Part shown: piece by piece, positions 8,206-16,609 of the stretch
Numbering within the stretch: the stretch's first letter is position 1
Layout of the letters: the number at the start of each line of letters is the position of its first letter
From: a virus
Virus record (IMG/VR): IMGVR_UViG_3300022200_006582
Coordinates: 1-39,492 of that record
Strand: one strand, 5' to 3'
Length of the DNA stretch: 39,492 bases
Position numbers and translations under genes: made by a program
The notes under the pieces: model-generated
Database searches by the model: none
The model's input: the letters and a program-made list of their open reading frames with translations, nothing else
Told to the model about the DNA's origin: nothing

Positions 8206-9069
8206 TTATTTACTAAACAAAGTCTTGAAATTATCGTGGTTACCCCAATATGGATGTTCATGAAAATAAGAGTTTTTACTATACACATTGTAATGAGAAG
8301 TGAAGTGATGGCCATGATTAACATGGATTGAAGGGTTAACGCTTTCCCATTGTTTTCTTTCCATATCCTGTGGTTCAATAAGACCACTATTTTTTATCAA
8401 TGCGTTGCATAAAATACTTTCGCAATGATGAATAGCATCTTCAAAGTTCATTGTCATTTGATGAAAAGGTTCATCTCTTTGACCTAATGGCTGAAAACCA
8501 AATTCATTAACACCCATATAATTCATATTTGTTATAATAACTCCCTTTTTAAATTCAGGAAAATCAAAATAACCATCTCCGTACATTACATCATGCTCTA
8601 AAAAACTAACATACTTATAGCTATGAACTTCTCTTGCAGTATATAACAGTTGCATTATTTGCAGTAGCTGATTCAAATGGGAATAGGTTTGTGTCCAAGC
8701 TATATATTCCCTGAATGGATTTTCAGGCTCGCTACACCACATACAAGTATAAATATCTGCTTTGCCTTCTGAAACCTTTTCTAATTGCTTCAAAGAACTT
8801 ACAATAGTTTTGTTTGTTTCTGGATTGGTATTGTTTGAATAAAATATTCCAAGTCTGTCATTGACAACTTCAGGGTAATTAATTATATCGCCTTCTTTAG
8901 CTTTAATAATATTACCATTATCCAATTCAATGGATAGATACTTAACTACTCCCGGACTTGTATCACCAAAAATAGAATTACAAGCTCTAACCAAAAGCTT
9001 ATTATTTTTTATTTTAGATTTAACTATATCAGTTACATCAATATTACCATAAGTAGCTGATTTTATCAT
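8206..9069 (-). CDS. Glycosyltransferase-like protein with N-terminal DUF3395-like domain
   Basis: Start chosen at 9069 because its ATG overlaps the upstream stop as ATGA; a longer frame to 9111 would overlap by 46 bases. Residues 1-66 (SATYGNIDVTDIV, then IFGDTSPGVVKYLSI and KEGDIINYP) match the pattern of the DUF3395 beta domain. Residues about 95-287 look like a glycosyltransferase-type catalytic region, with VSFLEHDVMYGDGYF (an acidic EHD in place of DxD), GVIITNMNYMGV and a His-rich C-terminus (HVNHGHHFTSHYN). It is coupled to another glycosyltransferase gene and sits directly after the Thr-rich tail gene, suggesting it modifies a virion protein. Acceptor and sugar are unknown. Confidence 0.62.
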   Translation of the reverse strand: MIKSATYGNIDVTDIVKSKIKNNKLLVRACNSIFGDTSPGVVKYLSIELDNGNIIKAKEGDIINYPEVVNDRLGIFYSNNTNPETNKTIVSSLKQLEKVSEGKADIYTCMWCSEPENPFREYIAWTQTYSHLNQLLQIMQLLYTAREVHSYKYVSFLEHDVMYGDGYFDFPEFKKGVIITNMNYMGVNEFGFQPLGQRDEPFHQMTMNFEDAIHHCESILCNALIKNSGLIEPQDMERKQWESVNPSIHVNHGHHFTSHYNVYSKNSYFHEHPYWGNHDNFKTLFSK

Positions 9070-10259
9070 ATCAATACGGAGTTTTTGGCTGTTTTTTGTA
9101 TTATGTTCCAATATTTTTCAGAAGAAGTATTTTCTTTTATTTTAATATCAGAATTATATGGAAGCTTATCTCTAAAGTCACCCTTAAAAAACAATCCATC
9201 TTTACCTGAAACAACTCCTGCATTATGGTAAATATTGCAAAGACTAAATCTATCTATATGAGAAGTTGCCCAACAAAAATCAAAATTTTCATGAACTTTT
9301 GTTTCAAATCCTAATCTCCAAGCACCCCATAATACTGCCCACATATCAGCAGTCCATATTTGCAATTCATGGTATTCAGGATTTTCTTCTTTCTTAATAT
9401 TGTTTATATCGGTAATCTGCTTAAATAATTGCTCACTATCAGATTCAACTCTTTCCCAATAGGAGTAAGTCACATTTTTCATTAAATATTGTGCGCCAAT
9501 ACAATTCTTTTCATTATCAAGAATAACTCTTTTATTAATGGATGTTATCTCACACATTTTATTTAATATATCATCACCTTTAGATGATATGTAAGAGTGA
9601 GAAATATATGAATTTGTGTTAGAGCCATACCAATGATTATCTTTCAGCATATCCTCTGTAATCCATTCCTTAATAGGCTTTGTAAATACAATATCGCAAT
9701 CATGATAAAATATAGCTTCTTCGCTTAATTCAGGATAACGCTTCCAATGATGTTTTAAAATATTGGGTCTTATAGAAGAAATGTAATGCTTTGTAATTCT
9801 TGTATCATCATAGAAGAAAAAACGAGCAGGATATGCTCCGGCAAGCTTTGACCATTCAACAGGAATAACTCCATTAATCTTCCAGCAAACAACATCAACC
9901 TGATTAAGATTAACACCCATTTCTAAAAAGTTTTGAAGCATTACTTCAACTTGCCAAGCGTAATAAATAATAGCAGGCTGTGCAGATACAAATCTTAGTG
10001 TTTTAATATCAGTGTGTTTTATAAATTGATTATCTACTTCATCCCATTTTTTTTCAGGACAAGCACCTTTCACAGGCGAATATACCTTTTTGTTTAAAGG
10101 GCATGTACAAATATTGCATATTTTTTTAAAAATAGCATTTTCACCCTTGTGTTCACAAGAATTACAAACCTCTAATCTTTTTGATGCTAACTCAATTTGC
10201 TCACTATTAGGATTAAAACTTACACCCCAAGCAGTAAACAATTCTATTAGTTTATTCAT
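9066..10259 (-). CDS. Fusion of Cys-rich zinc-binding domain and glycosyltransferase-like domain
   Basis: Start set at 10259, where ATG overlaps the stop of the tail gene (TAATG), giving 397 aa. Residues 32-67 hold six cysteines (C32, C35, C48, C51, C53, C67) arranged as CNSC, then CNICTCPL, then SPVKGACPEKKW. This is a small zinc-binding module usually found as a stand-alone phage protein. Residues about 80-397 resemble a GT-A-type transferase: HDCDIVFTKP supplies a DxD (D187, D189), preceded by ARFFFYDD and followed by WTADMWAVLWGAWRLG. Translational coupling to the 1300-aa Thr-rich tail protein makes that protein an attractive acceptor, which is inference. Confidence 0.68.
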   Translation of the reverse strand: MNKLIELFTAWGVSFNPNSEQIELASKRLEVCNSCEHKGENAIFKKICNICTCPLNKKVYSPVKGACPEKKWDEVDNQFIKHTDIKTLRFVSAQPAIIYYAWQVEVMLQNFLEMGVNLNQVDVVCWKINGVIPVEWSKLAGAYPARFFFYDDTRITKHYISSIRPNILKHHWKRYPELSEEAIFYHDCDIVFTKPIKEWITEDMLKDNHWYGSNTNSYISHSYISSKGDDILNKMCEITSINKRVILDNEKNCIGAQYLMKNVTYSYWERVESDSEQLFKQITDINNIKKEENPEYHELQIWTADMWAVLWGAWRLGFETKVHENFDFCWATSHIDRFSLCNIYHNAGVVSGKDGLFFKGDFRDKLPYNSDIKIKENTSSEKYWNIIQKTAKNSVLI

Positions 10260-13200
10260 TAACCAATTATTGTTGTTGTCGTAGTTGTTGTTATTGAACC
10301 GCAAGCATTACAATCATAATCTGCTGAACAAGGAGTTCCACAATTTGTTACAGTTAAACCTGTGGCATATATAGGTGTTCCATTATCAACACATATATTT
10401 ATTATGTAACCAGCAGGAACACTTACAGTAGTTTCTCCACTTGCACAAGGAGTGTATGTAATATCTAAAGCACCTCCTGTTTCATTTTCAATTTCATAAC
10501 ATATACAAGGATAAGTTGTCGTAGTCGTTGTGGTTGAAGTTGTTGTACTTGTCGTAGTCGTACTTGTCGTAGTTGTTGTAGTTGGAGGCGGCTCTAAAGT
10601 AGTTGAAGTAGTAGTCGTTGTCGGCTCTAAAGTAGTCGTAGTTGAAGTAGTAGTTGTTGTCGGTTCTAAAGTTGTTGTGGTAGAAGTCGTTGTTGTTGTC
10701 GGCTCTAAAGTTGTTGTAGTAGTTGTTGTAGAAGTCGTAGTAGTAGTTGTAGTTGTTCCTGCGGTAGTAACATCAAAATCAACAACTCTACAATTAACGG
10801 TTAATGTAGCAGTAGTTTTTGTACTTGGTGTACCAGAACTTGTTTGCCTTACTTCAACAATATCATTATTAACAACAACACCTGCTAAACTTGTCCAAGA
10901 ACCGCCATTGATTCTATATTCTCCACCTATAATAGTAACAGGAACAGAAATATCTATTCCGTATATATTTACAGCATTTGAAGTATATACCGTACTTAAA
11001 GAAGCACCTGTTATTTCACCAAATACAAAGTTATTAGGACAAGGATTTCCTGCTGTAATTGTAATACATACATTCTTTGTTTTTGGTATTCCACCAACAG
11101 TAAAGCCAAAACTAAATGAATCAGCCCCTGTCTGTCCCGAATTTGGAGTATAAGTTGCAATACCTGTTGTATTATTATACGTAGTTACACCTTTTGTTCC
11201 TTGCGCAGTTATGCTTATTGCGCTTGGTAAAACAGTATAGCTATCTTCTAATTGCCAATTAAGACCATCAAATCCCGGAACAGCTAATATATCGCCTTCG
11301 GTTTCAGTAGATAGCAAATATTCATTATTGAATATATCGTAATAGCCAATAATTTTCTTTCCACTCTCATAGGCTTGTTGCAAAACTCTTTTGAAATATT
11401 TGCTCATTTTACCAGAAATAGGAGCTATGCCATCTAATCCTGTTTTAATAGGTTCTGAACGAAAAGGGTCTACAAAATATAAATTGTTGTTCCATTCTGC
11501 ATAGGATTCTTTAGCGTTACCCATTCCTATATTTAATCCATTGTAACGTATAAAGTTAAATAGCTTAAATGATAATGCGTATTGCGAACTACCTGATTGG
11601 TCTTCAACTATTGTTTGAGATACAGGGATATAACCTACCTTTAATTCTTGAAAACAAACGAGTACATTATTTCTTTGACGTATTTTACGAATCCAACCAT
11701 AATTTGAAGAACTTTCACCATCTATATCTCCGTATATATTATCAGTATAAAATCTTGTAAGTCCATTGACTTGTGAATCCCTTAAAAAAGAATCAGAGTA
11801 ACGTATGCTTGCCTTTCTTTCGACTAAACCCGGCTCGTCATTATAACTTCTTGGCCTTCCGTAAGAAGTGTAAGCACTTTCATAAAAATCACTAAAGTTA
11901 AAATCCTCTACTAAGAAACTATATGGAGGAGGAATGTTTGGATTTACAGCACTATAAAGACTTCTTGTTTTAAAGTAAACATCGCCATCTGTTATAGTTC
12001 CTACTTTCGTTACATAATCTCCATTTACAATATTTATTTGGTCACCAACCTCATAAAATAATTGTTCAGCAGGAACGGTAGCATTATTTTCAACTATATC
12101 ACGCAATCTTGGAGTATAAATTTCAAGCATTACGTTCTTTCCAGAAATAGCAGCAGTATTTAAAAGTTCAGCCTTCCTTATTTTTAATAAATATTTACCA
12201 TTGTTTGCGTCTATAACAAAACTCACAACTTCTACATCAAAAGCAGGACTATCAAAATAATTATATGTTGTTCCATCAATGTAGAACAATAATGTACATC
12301 TATCTCCCGGAGTATAATCATAATTTAATACTGAAGAACTGTTTACTTCATTGAATTTTTTTAATGGAGATAAGTTAAATGTAACGTAATCATCAGTTGG
12401 TATTGCGTCAAGAACACCGTTTACCATTAATGTAGTTTGATGCGTATTGTTTTTAGTAATTGCCCATTGTGCAGAAACGGCTTCCGCAGGAGGCAAACTT
12501 TTTATCTCCCAATTTATTTGTGGAGTTAAACCATAAGAGCCTGTTGTGTTAGCACTATTTATTACTGCATAAGAAGGAGTATTAATGACATATTCCTTTC
12601 CACTAACCATAGGGAAATATCTACCCCATCTATCAAAATGTAATAATGCAAGTTGATAACTTGAATTACTCTTTAAAGCATGAATTGATTTAAATGTGGC
12701 TGCACCTGCACTTGCTAAAGTAATAGCACAATCCAAGAAAGTATATCCTGATGGAGCTTTTATTGTTAAAATAGTAAATGCAGGATTGTCAAAATCTAAC
12801 CCCCAAGCATAAGTGGGAGATAATGCAGAATACAAACCGTTCATTACTGAACCTAAGTTTACAGAAGTCGCAGTATATCCACTTGGAGCAGGAAGTGTCA
12901 ATATATTTGAATAATCATCTATTTTTTTATATCTAATAATTATTTTATCGCCAATAGCAGGAGTTCCTGCAAAATAAAGGTATTGAAATGTATTAACTTC
13001 AGGAGTATACCAATTAACAGTCATTCCAGTAGGGGGAAGAGTGACACTCAACAATGGGTCGTATGCACTTACCTTTATATCTACTTCAATAGTTGGTCTT
13101 GGGTAACCTTCTGTAATGCCACCCATAGCCAATATATTACCATTGACATTTTCTAATGTTTCGCATTTTAATGGAACGTGGTCATAGTTTAAGTCGGTTT

Positions 13201-14161
13201 CTAATGGGTCGATATTGGTATATAACCCATTGTTATAAAAGGCAATGCTGTAAATATTGGTTGCAGGATTGTATGCTTCATAAACCTGAGTAGCTACATT
13301 TATCGTAGCAGGTAAAGACAATATATAAGCTCTGCTTGCACTCTTTATGGTAAACCAATCGTAATTGGAATACCTCGCACATACATTGACTTGATTTACT
13401 CTATTTGTTCCAATATTTAATTGTACAACAATATGATTATTATTAGTTACGTTTGTACCAATAGCTGGTGTAGATTCTTGCGTAGGAACAGGCCTTTTTG
13501 ACCTTGTACTCCAAGCTGAATGTTCACCCTCTGAATACACATACTGGTAGCCAAATTGAAATAACTTTCCCTGAAGTAAATTTACAGACTGACCCTCATC
13601 ATTTCCATAAGCACAAATTGCAGGTATTAATCCTTGCGCTTTAATGACAAGCATATCATCTTGCGTTAAGCTACCATATAATGAAGTATATGTTCCTGCT
13701 GCAAGCTTATCTATGTTTATCATTCTTGGCTGCATCCTGCCATCAGTCCACGCCAAAAACTTATCATTAATTAACTTAATATCATTTACATAATATTCAG
13801 GGTTTAATGGAAGTATATCAACAGATGCACTATTTGTTAGATTTTCAAATATGTTTGTTTGCGTATTTGTGTCATACGCAAGTTTTGTAATTAAGTTTTT
13901 GTTTTGAGAATTATATACGAAAGCATACGCATTTCGAGTTATTTCAAATCCTGCTGCACCAATAGCTTTATTCAAACCTGCTGGCCTTGTTCCTGCAATT
14001 AATACATTAGATTCAATATTTGTTGCAAGACCCTCTTCACCTTCTGAAGTACCCATAACCCTTACGTTATAAGCATCAACAAAATCTGTTTGCTCAATAA
14101 ATTCGTAAGCATCATCGGTGTCCATTCCACCTTGACGAAATAACTTGATATTCTCTGCCAT
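10259..14161 (-). CDS. Large tail protein (stabilization/muzzle-type) with mucin-like Thr-rich C-terminal stalk
   Basis: 1300 aa. The N-terminal ~950 residues resemble the large tail 'stabilization' protein of Bacteroidota podoviruses: an early DTDDAYEFIEQTDFVDAYNV, then LINDKFLAWTDGRMQPRMIN, similar to the WTDGxxxPRxIN motif. Around residues 1010-1080 is an Ig/cadherin-like repeat (TYTPNSGQTGADSFSF), followed by another beta domain (about 1080-1175). Residues about 1178-1250 are almost only Thr, broken by Ser and LEP (repeated TTTTTSTTTTLEP). The last 75 residues form a Cys-rich domain (PCICYEIEN, CGTPC, DCNAC) ending in a second Thr run. The stalk and terminal domain probably project from the virion for receptor contact. 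Coupling to glycosyltransferase genes suggests O-glycosylation. Confidence 0.78.
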   Translation of the reverse strand: MAENIKLFRQGGMDTDDAYEFIEQTDFVDAYNVRVMGTSEGEEGLATNIESNVLIAGTRPAGLNKAIGAAGFEITRNAYAFVYNSQNKNLITKLAYDTNTQTNIFENLTNSASVDILPLNPEYYVNDIKLINDKFLAWTDGRMQPRMINIDKLAAGTYTSLYGSLTQDDMLVIKAQGLIPAICAYGNDEGQSVNLLQGKLFQFGYQYVYSEGEHSAWSTRSKRPVPTQESTPAIGTNVTNNNHIVVQLNIGTNRVNQVNVCARYSNYDWFTIKSASRAYILSLPATINVATQVYEAYNPATNIYSIAFYNNGLYTNIDPLETDLNYDHVPLKCETLENVNGNILAMGGITEGYPRPTIEVDIKVSAYDPLLSVTLPPTGMTVNWYTPEVNTFQYLYFAGTPAIGDKIIIRYKKIDDYSNILTLPAPSGYTATSVNLGSVMNGLYSALSPTYAWGLDFDNPAFTILTIKAPSGYTFLDCAITLASAGAATFKSIHALKSNSSYQLALLHFDRWGRYFPMVSGKEYVINTPSYAVINSANTTGSYGLTPQINWEIKSLPPAEAVSAQWAITKNNTHQTTLMVNGVLDAIPTDDYVTFNLSPLKKFNEVNSSSVLNYDYTPGDRCTLLFYIDGTTYNYFDSPAFDVEVVSFVIDANNGKYLLKIRKAELLNTAAISGKNVMLEIYTPRLRDIVENNATVPAEQLFYEVGDQINIVNGDYVTKVGTITDGDVYFKTRSLYSAVNPNIPPPYSFLVEDFNFSDFYESAYTSYGRPRSYNDEPGLVERKASIRYSDSFLRDSQVNGLTRFYTDNIYGDIDGESSSNYGWIRKIRQRNNVLVCFQELKVGYIPVSQTIVEDQSGSSQYALSFKLFNFIRYNGLNIGMGNAKESYAEWNNNLYFVDPFRSEPIKTGLDGIAPISGKMSKYFKRVLQQAYESGKKIIGYYDIFNNEYLLSTETEGDILAVPGFDGLNWQLEDSYTVLPSAISITAQGTKGVTTYNNTTGIATYTPNSGQTGADSFSFGFTVGGIPKTKNVCITITAGNPCPNNFVFGEITGASLSTVYTSNAVNIYGIDISVPVTIIGGEYRINGGSWTSLAGVVVNNDIVEVRQTSSGTPSTKTTATLTVNCRVVDFDVTTAGTTTTTTTTSTTTTTTTLEPTTTTTSTTTTLEPTTTTTSTTTTLEPTTTTTSTTLEPPPTTTTTTSTTTTSTTTSTTTTTTTYPCICYEIENETGGALDITYTPCASGETTVSVPAGYIINICVDNGTPIYATGLTVTNCGTPCSADYDCNACGSITTTTTTTIIG
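10512..10770 (-). repeat. Thr-codon tandem repeat region inside the tail gene (39-bp units)
   Basis: On the plus strand the marker GGCTCTAAAG (GGTTCTAAAG once) recurs at 10590, 10623, 10662 and 10701, with spacings of 33, 39 and 39 bases. This corresponds to a 13-aa protein unit (TTTTTSTTTTLEP) with one shortened copy. Thr codons are mixed (ACT, ACG, ACA, ACC), so the protein repeat is kept while the DNA has drifted. Such arrays change copy number by slippage or recombination. Confidence 0.8.
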
Positions 14162-14165
14162 AATC

Positions 14166-14939
14166 TTATGCTCTTGCAGTAAGTCCTGTCAAGCTGCGCT
14201 TTTTAGCTGTAAATTCAGAAGCGTAAGCCTTATTGATACGCATCTTAGCTAAACGCATTTCTCTGTAATATTCGTTTTTGTATTCTCTTACCTGACCTGC
14301 ACTAAACTTTTTAACCATGTCAGTAGAGTTTTTCCATCTAAGATAGCATATAAATGCTTCTTCAGCCATTGAATTGATTTGATAATCGTCTGCTGTTTCA
14401 TCATAACCATCTGATAAGTATTCAAAAAGTATTTCGGGATATTTATTTTTAGGGTTTAATAGTATAACTCCAGCGCCTTCATCAATATCAAAATCACAAA
14501 TCTGTGCTGTACCACTATTTAATCCAAATAATGTATAAGAAGTACCACCCCACCAATAATTGCTATATAAATAAGGATAAGGAAGCGGAGCTACATAATT
14601 ACCTATTGTTGTAAGTTCAGGTACTCCTGCATTTCTATCTGTTTCATTCTGATATATAGCATGATACTGCGACAATTGCTCATTTTTAGTAAACGTAATT
14701 ATTTCTCCCCTTTCATTGATAATACCCATCTTTGAATAGGTAAGATAATCAACAGGAAGATTAACTGTATTGTTTACATTTACAGGAAGTAAAACAGTAA
14801 TCATCTGGCCTGTAATATCTAAATTAAAAGCACGAGAACCACGCACACCAATATTATACATACGTCTAAACTGGTGAGAGCTTTGGTCTGCACTATCTAA
14901 AAATTCAGCTACTAATTGTCTTAACCCTATCGTTGCCAT
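14166..14939 (-). CDS. Head-tail connector / tail adaptor-type structural protein, 257 aa
   Basis: The start (MATIGLRQLVAEFLDSADQS) is followed by RRMYNIGVRGSRAFNLDITG, then beta-rich sequence with VNLPVDYLTYSKMGIINERG, Tyr-rich loops (PYPYLYSNYWWGG) and a helical C-terminus rich in Arg/Lys (EYKNEYYREMRLAKMRI). This is typical of small structural proteins between capsid and tail genes in Bacteroidota podoviruses. No enzyme motif is seen. It lies 4 bases upstream of the 1300-aa tail gene and 2 bases after the preceding gene, in a tight connector cassette. The exact ring position is not determinable here. Confidence 0.65.
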   Translation of the reverse strand: MATIGLRQLVAEFLDSADQSSHQFRRMYNIGVRGSRAFNLDITGQMITVLLPVNVNNTVNLPVDYLTYSKMGIINERGEIITFTKNEQLSQYHAIYQNETDRNAGVPELTTIGNYVAPLPYPYLYSNYWWGGTSYTLFGLNSGTAQICDFDIDEGAGVILLNPKNKYPEILFEYLSDGYDETADDYQINSMAEEAFICYLRWKNSTDMVKKFSAGQVREYKNEYYREMRLAKMRINKAYASEFTAKKRSLTGLTARA

Positions 14940-14941
14940 GC

Positions 14942-15583
14942 TTATTGTACTGTTGGTGAATCGTTAGCATTATTCAAAACATCCTGTGGTAAACCTTTTG
15001 ATATTCTTAATAACTGAAATATTTTACCTATAATTTCACTTTCTACACTTTTTGGAACATTTAATTTAGCACTTAATAAATCACCTGTGCTACTTATAGC
15101 TCCAACCATTGTTATATTTACCGAAGTAAACATATACTCTTGTATGTTGTCATAATACAATTTACCATCCTCTATATAAGCTAAAATAAAGCCTTTTACA
15201 GGAGGTAGCATGTCTTGCATGAACTTATCCTTATTCTTCATTAAAACTATCTGTCTACGCCTTCCTATAATACCAAGAGGAGTAATGCTTATTATCTCCT
15301 GATTATTTGGCAAGGCAGCAGGTATTTGCGGCAATACTGAATAGTTTTGTTTTAACGTGCTATTATACACTACTGCAATACTTGTGAATGTAGAAGTAAA
15401 TGTATCATTTGCGTAAGTAGTTTCTCCTGCATTACTATTTTCAAATGCGTTTTTCCTTGCTTGAACAGCAACTTCTTGTGCCACTAATTCAGCAATATAT
15501 CTTAAACTAAAAGACGCATCATCAGAAGGTATGCCACCATATAGCATAGTCCTAATTTGTTCGCTTATTTGCTGATAGGTCAT
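14942..15583 (-). CDS. Connector-type structural protein, 213 aa
   Basis: Begins MTYQQISEQIRTMLYGGIPS, with a helical N-terminus (SLRYIAELVAQEVAVQARKN). A beta-rich middle follows (NNQEIISITPLGIIGRRRQI), then a helical C-terminus (VESEIIGKIFQLLRISKGLP). This alpha-beta-alpha pattern and its position are those of an adaptor or neck protein in podovirus-type gene orders. Its start overlaps the end of the 300-aa gene by 4 bases (ATGA). No catalytic or metal-binding motif is seen. The structural call is from context and composition. Confidence 0.62.
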   Translation of the reverse strand: MTYQQISEQIRTMLYGGIPSDDASFSLRYIAELVAQEVAVQARKNAFENSNAGETTYANDTFTSTFTSIAVVYNSTLKQNYSVLPQIPAALPNNQEIISITPLGIIGRRRQIVLMKNKDKFMQDMLPPVKGFILAYIEDGKLYYDNIQEYMFTSVNITMVGAISSTGDLLSAKLNVPKSVESEIIGKIFQLLRISKGLPQDVLNNANDSPTVQ

Positions 15584-16482
15584 TTCGCTTGTTGTGTTTC
15601 TACTTGTGCAAACTGTTGCAACATTCCATCTCTCATATTTTGAGAAACATCCTGTAATGCAAGGTAAATAATATTATCTAAATCTGTTTCATTCCATTCA
15701 GGTTGAACAGAAGTTAATGGATTATAAATTGGTCTACTTCCTGATACTTGGGTAACTGTAAATGCAAATCCTGAACCTGTACCGCCAATATTAGCAGCAT
15801 TAGCCGACAACACATTCCCAACCACATATCCGTTACCTGCTGTTGTTATTGAAACTGAAGTAACTTGATTGCTTGAAACAATTATAGTTGCTCTTGCGCC
15901 AGTTCCTGTACCTCCTGTCAAAGGAATATTACTATATGTACCATTGGTATATAAACTTCCTGCAACCAATGTACTAAAAGCTGTAATTCCATTTAAAGTA
16001 TATCCCCATACACTTGTAGTAGGTGCTTTTAAATAAACTATATTAGCAGTAGCTAAATCCAATGGATAAAACTGCAAATATGTTTTATATTCAGTATAAA
16101 TAGGAAAAGTAGTAGTTGGCGCTTCTATTTTAGATGATAGATGATTAGATAATCTATCTTTTTCAACCCTAACAACAGGATATTGTATTCCTGATACGTT
16201 ATGTGTTATTGCGTCTACATGAAATAAATCAGCTGGGAAAATGTACTGACCAGCACTACCTCCAGAAGTAGTCATACTAATAGCAGTCAACCCACTAAAA
16301 AATCTACTTAAAGCATCAGAAATACGTTGAGTTTTATAATATTGAGCATAAAGCGAATTGAAATATTTAATTTCTGCACGAGGAAAAATTAAATTAAAAT
16401 CATTTGGAGAGATATTCCCTAAAAATCCGCTTTTATTGGCACGATATTGTACTAACTGATATATGTCGTTGATATTTGCCAT
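15580..16482 (-). CDS. Head-tail adaptor protein, 300 aa
   Basis: Begins MANINDIYQLVQYRANKSGF with a helical start; FPRAEIKYFNSLYAQYY comes near residue 40. A beta-rich core follows (FPADLFHVDAITH, and YPVVRVEKDRLSNHLSSKI near residue 110). A Gly/Thr-rich insertion of about 70 residues (TGGTGTGARATIIVSSNQVT) splits the conserved YLKAPTTSVWGYTLNG from the later PIYNPLTSVQPEWNETDLDN, motifs that normally lie close together in related connector proteins. The insertion looks like an added small beta domain. First gene of its module, 19 bases downstream of a TACATTTG promoter and after a terminator. Confidence 0.66.
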   Translation of the reverse strand: MANINDIYQLVQYRANKSGFLGNISPNDFNLIFPRAEIKYFNSLYAQYYKTQRISDALSRFFSGLTAISMTTSGGSAGQYIFPADLFHVDAITHNVSGIQYPVVRVEKDRLSNHLSSKIEAPTTTFPIYTEYKTYLQFYPLDLATANIVYLKAPTTSVWGYTLNGITAFSTLVAGSLYTNGTYSNIPLTGGTGTGARATIIVSSNQVTSVSITTAGNGYVVGNVLSANAANIGGTGSGFAFTVTQVSGSRPIYNPLTSVQPEWNETDLDNIIYLALQDVSQNMRDGMLQQFAQVETQQAK

Positions 16483-16500
16483 TGAAATTTCTTACTTAAA

Positions 16501-16531
16501 CAAATGTAATACAAAAAAGATAATAGTTTTT
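16501..16531 (-). promoter_or_regulatory. Promoter for the connector/tail module
   Basis: The minus strand has TACATTTG at 16508-16501 (perfect TAnnTTTG) and AAAAA at 16531-16527, exactly 18 bases upstream; TTTG lies directly before the A-tract. The site sits between a hairpin terminator (16541-16566) and the ATG at 16482, the arrangement expected for independent initiation. Confidence 0.62.
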
Positions 16532-16566
16532 CAAATCAAAAACCCCACGCCTTTCAGCGCAGGGTT
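16532..16566 (-). terminator. Rho-independent terminator after the 302-aa gene
   Basis: Read leftward, AACCCTGCGC pairs with GGCGTGGGGTT around a short TGAAA-type loop (about 11 pairs with some G-T), followed by TTTTTGATTTG. It lies 43 bases past the stop of the 302-aa gene and just before a promoter. Confidence 0.75.
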
Positions 16567-16609
16567 GAAAACAAAGAGAGAATTTGGACAGAATCCTCCT
16601 CTTGCTAAA

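Noticed and set aside
10530-11153. Plus-strand open frame of 207 codons, almost only Val in its first half
   Set aside because: It is the antisense of the Thr-codon repeats of the tail gene; no start context or neighbours, and composition is a by-product.
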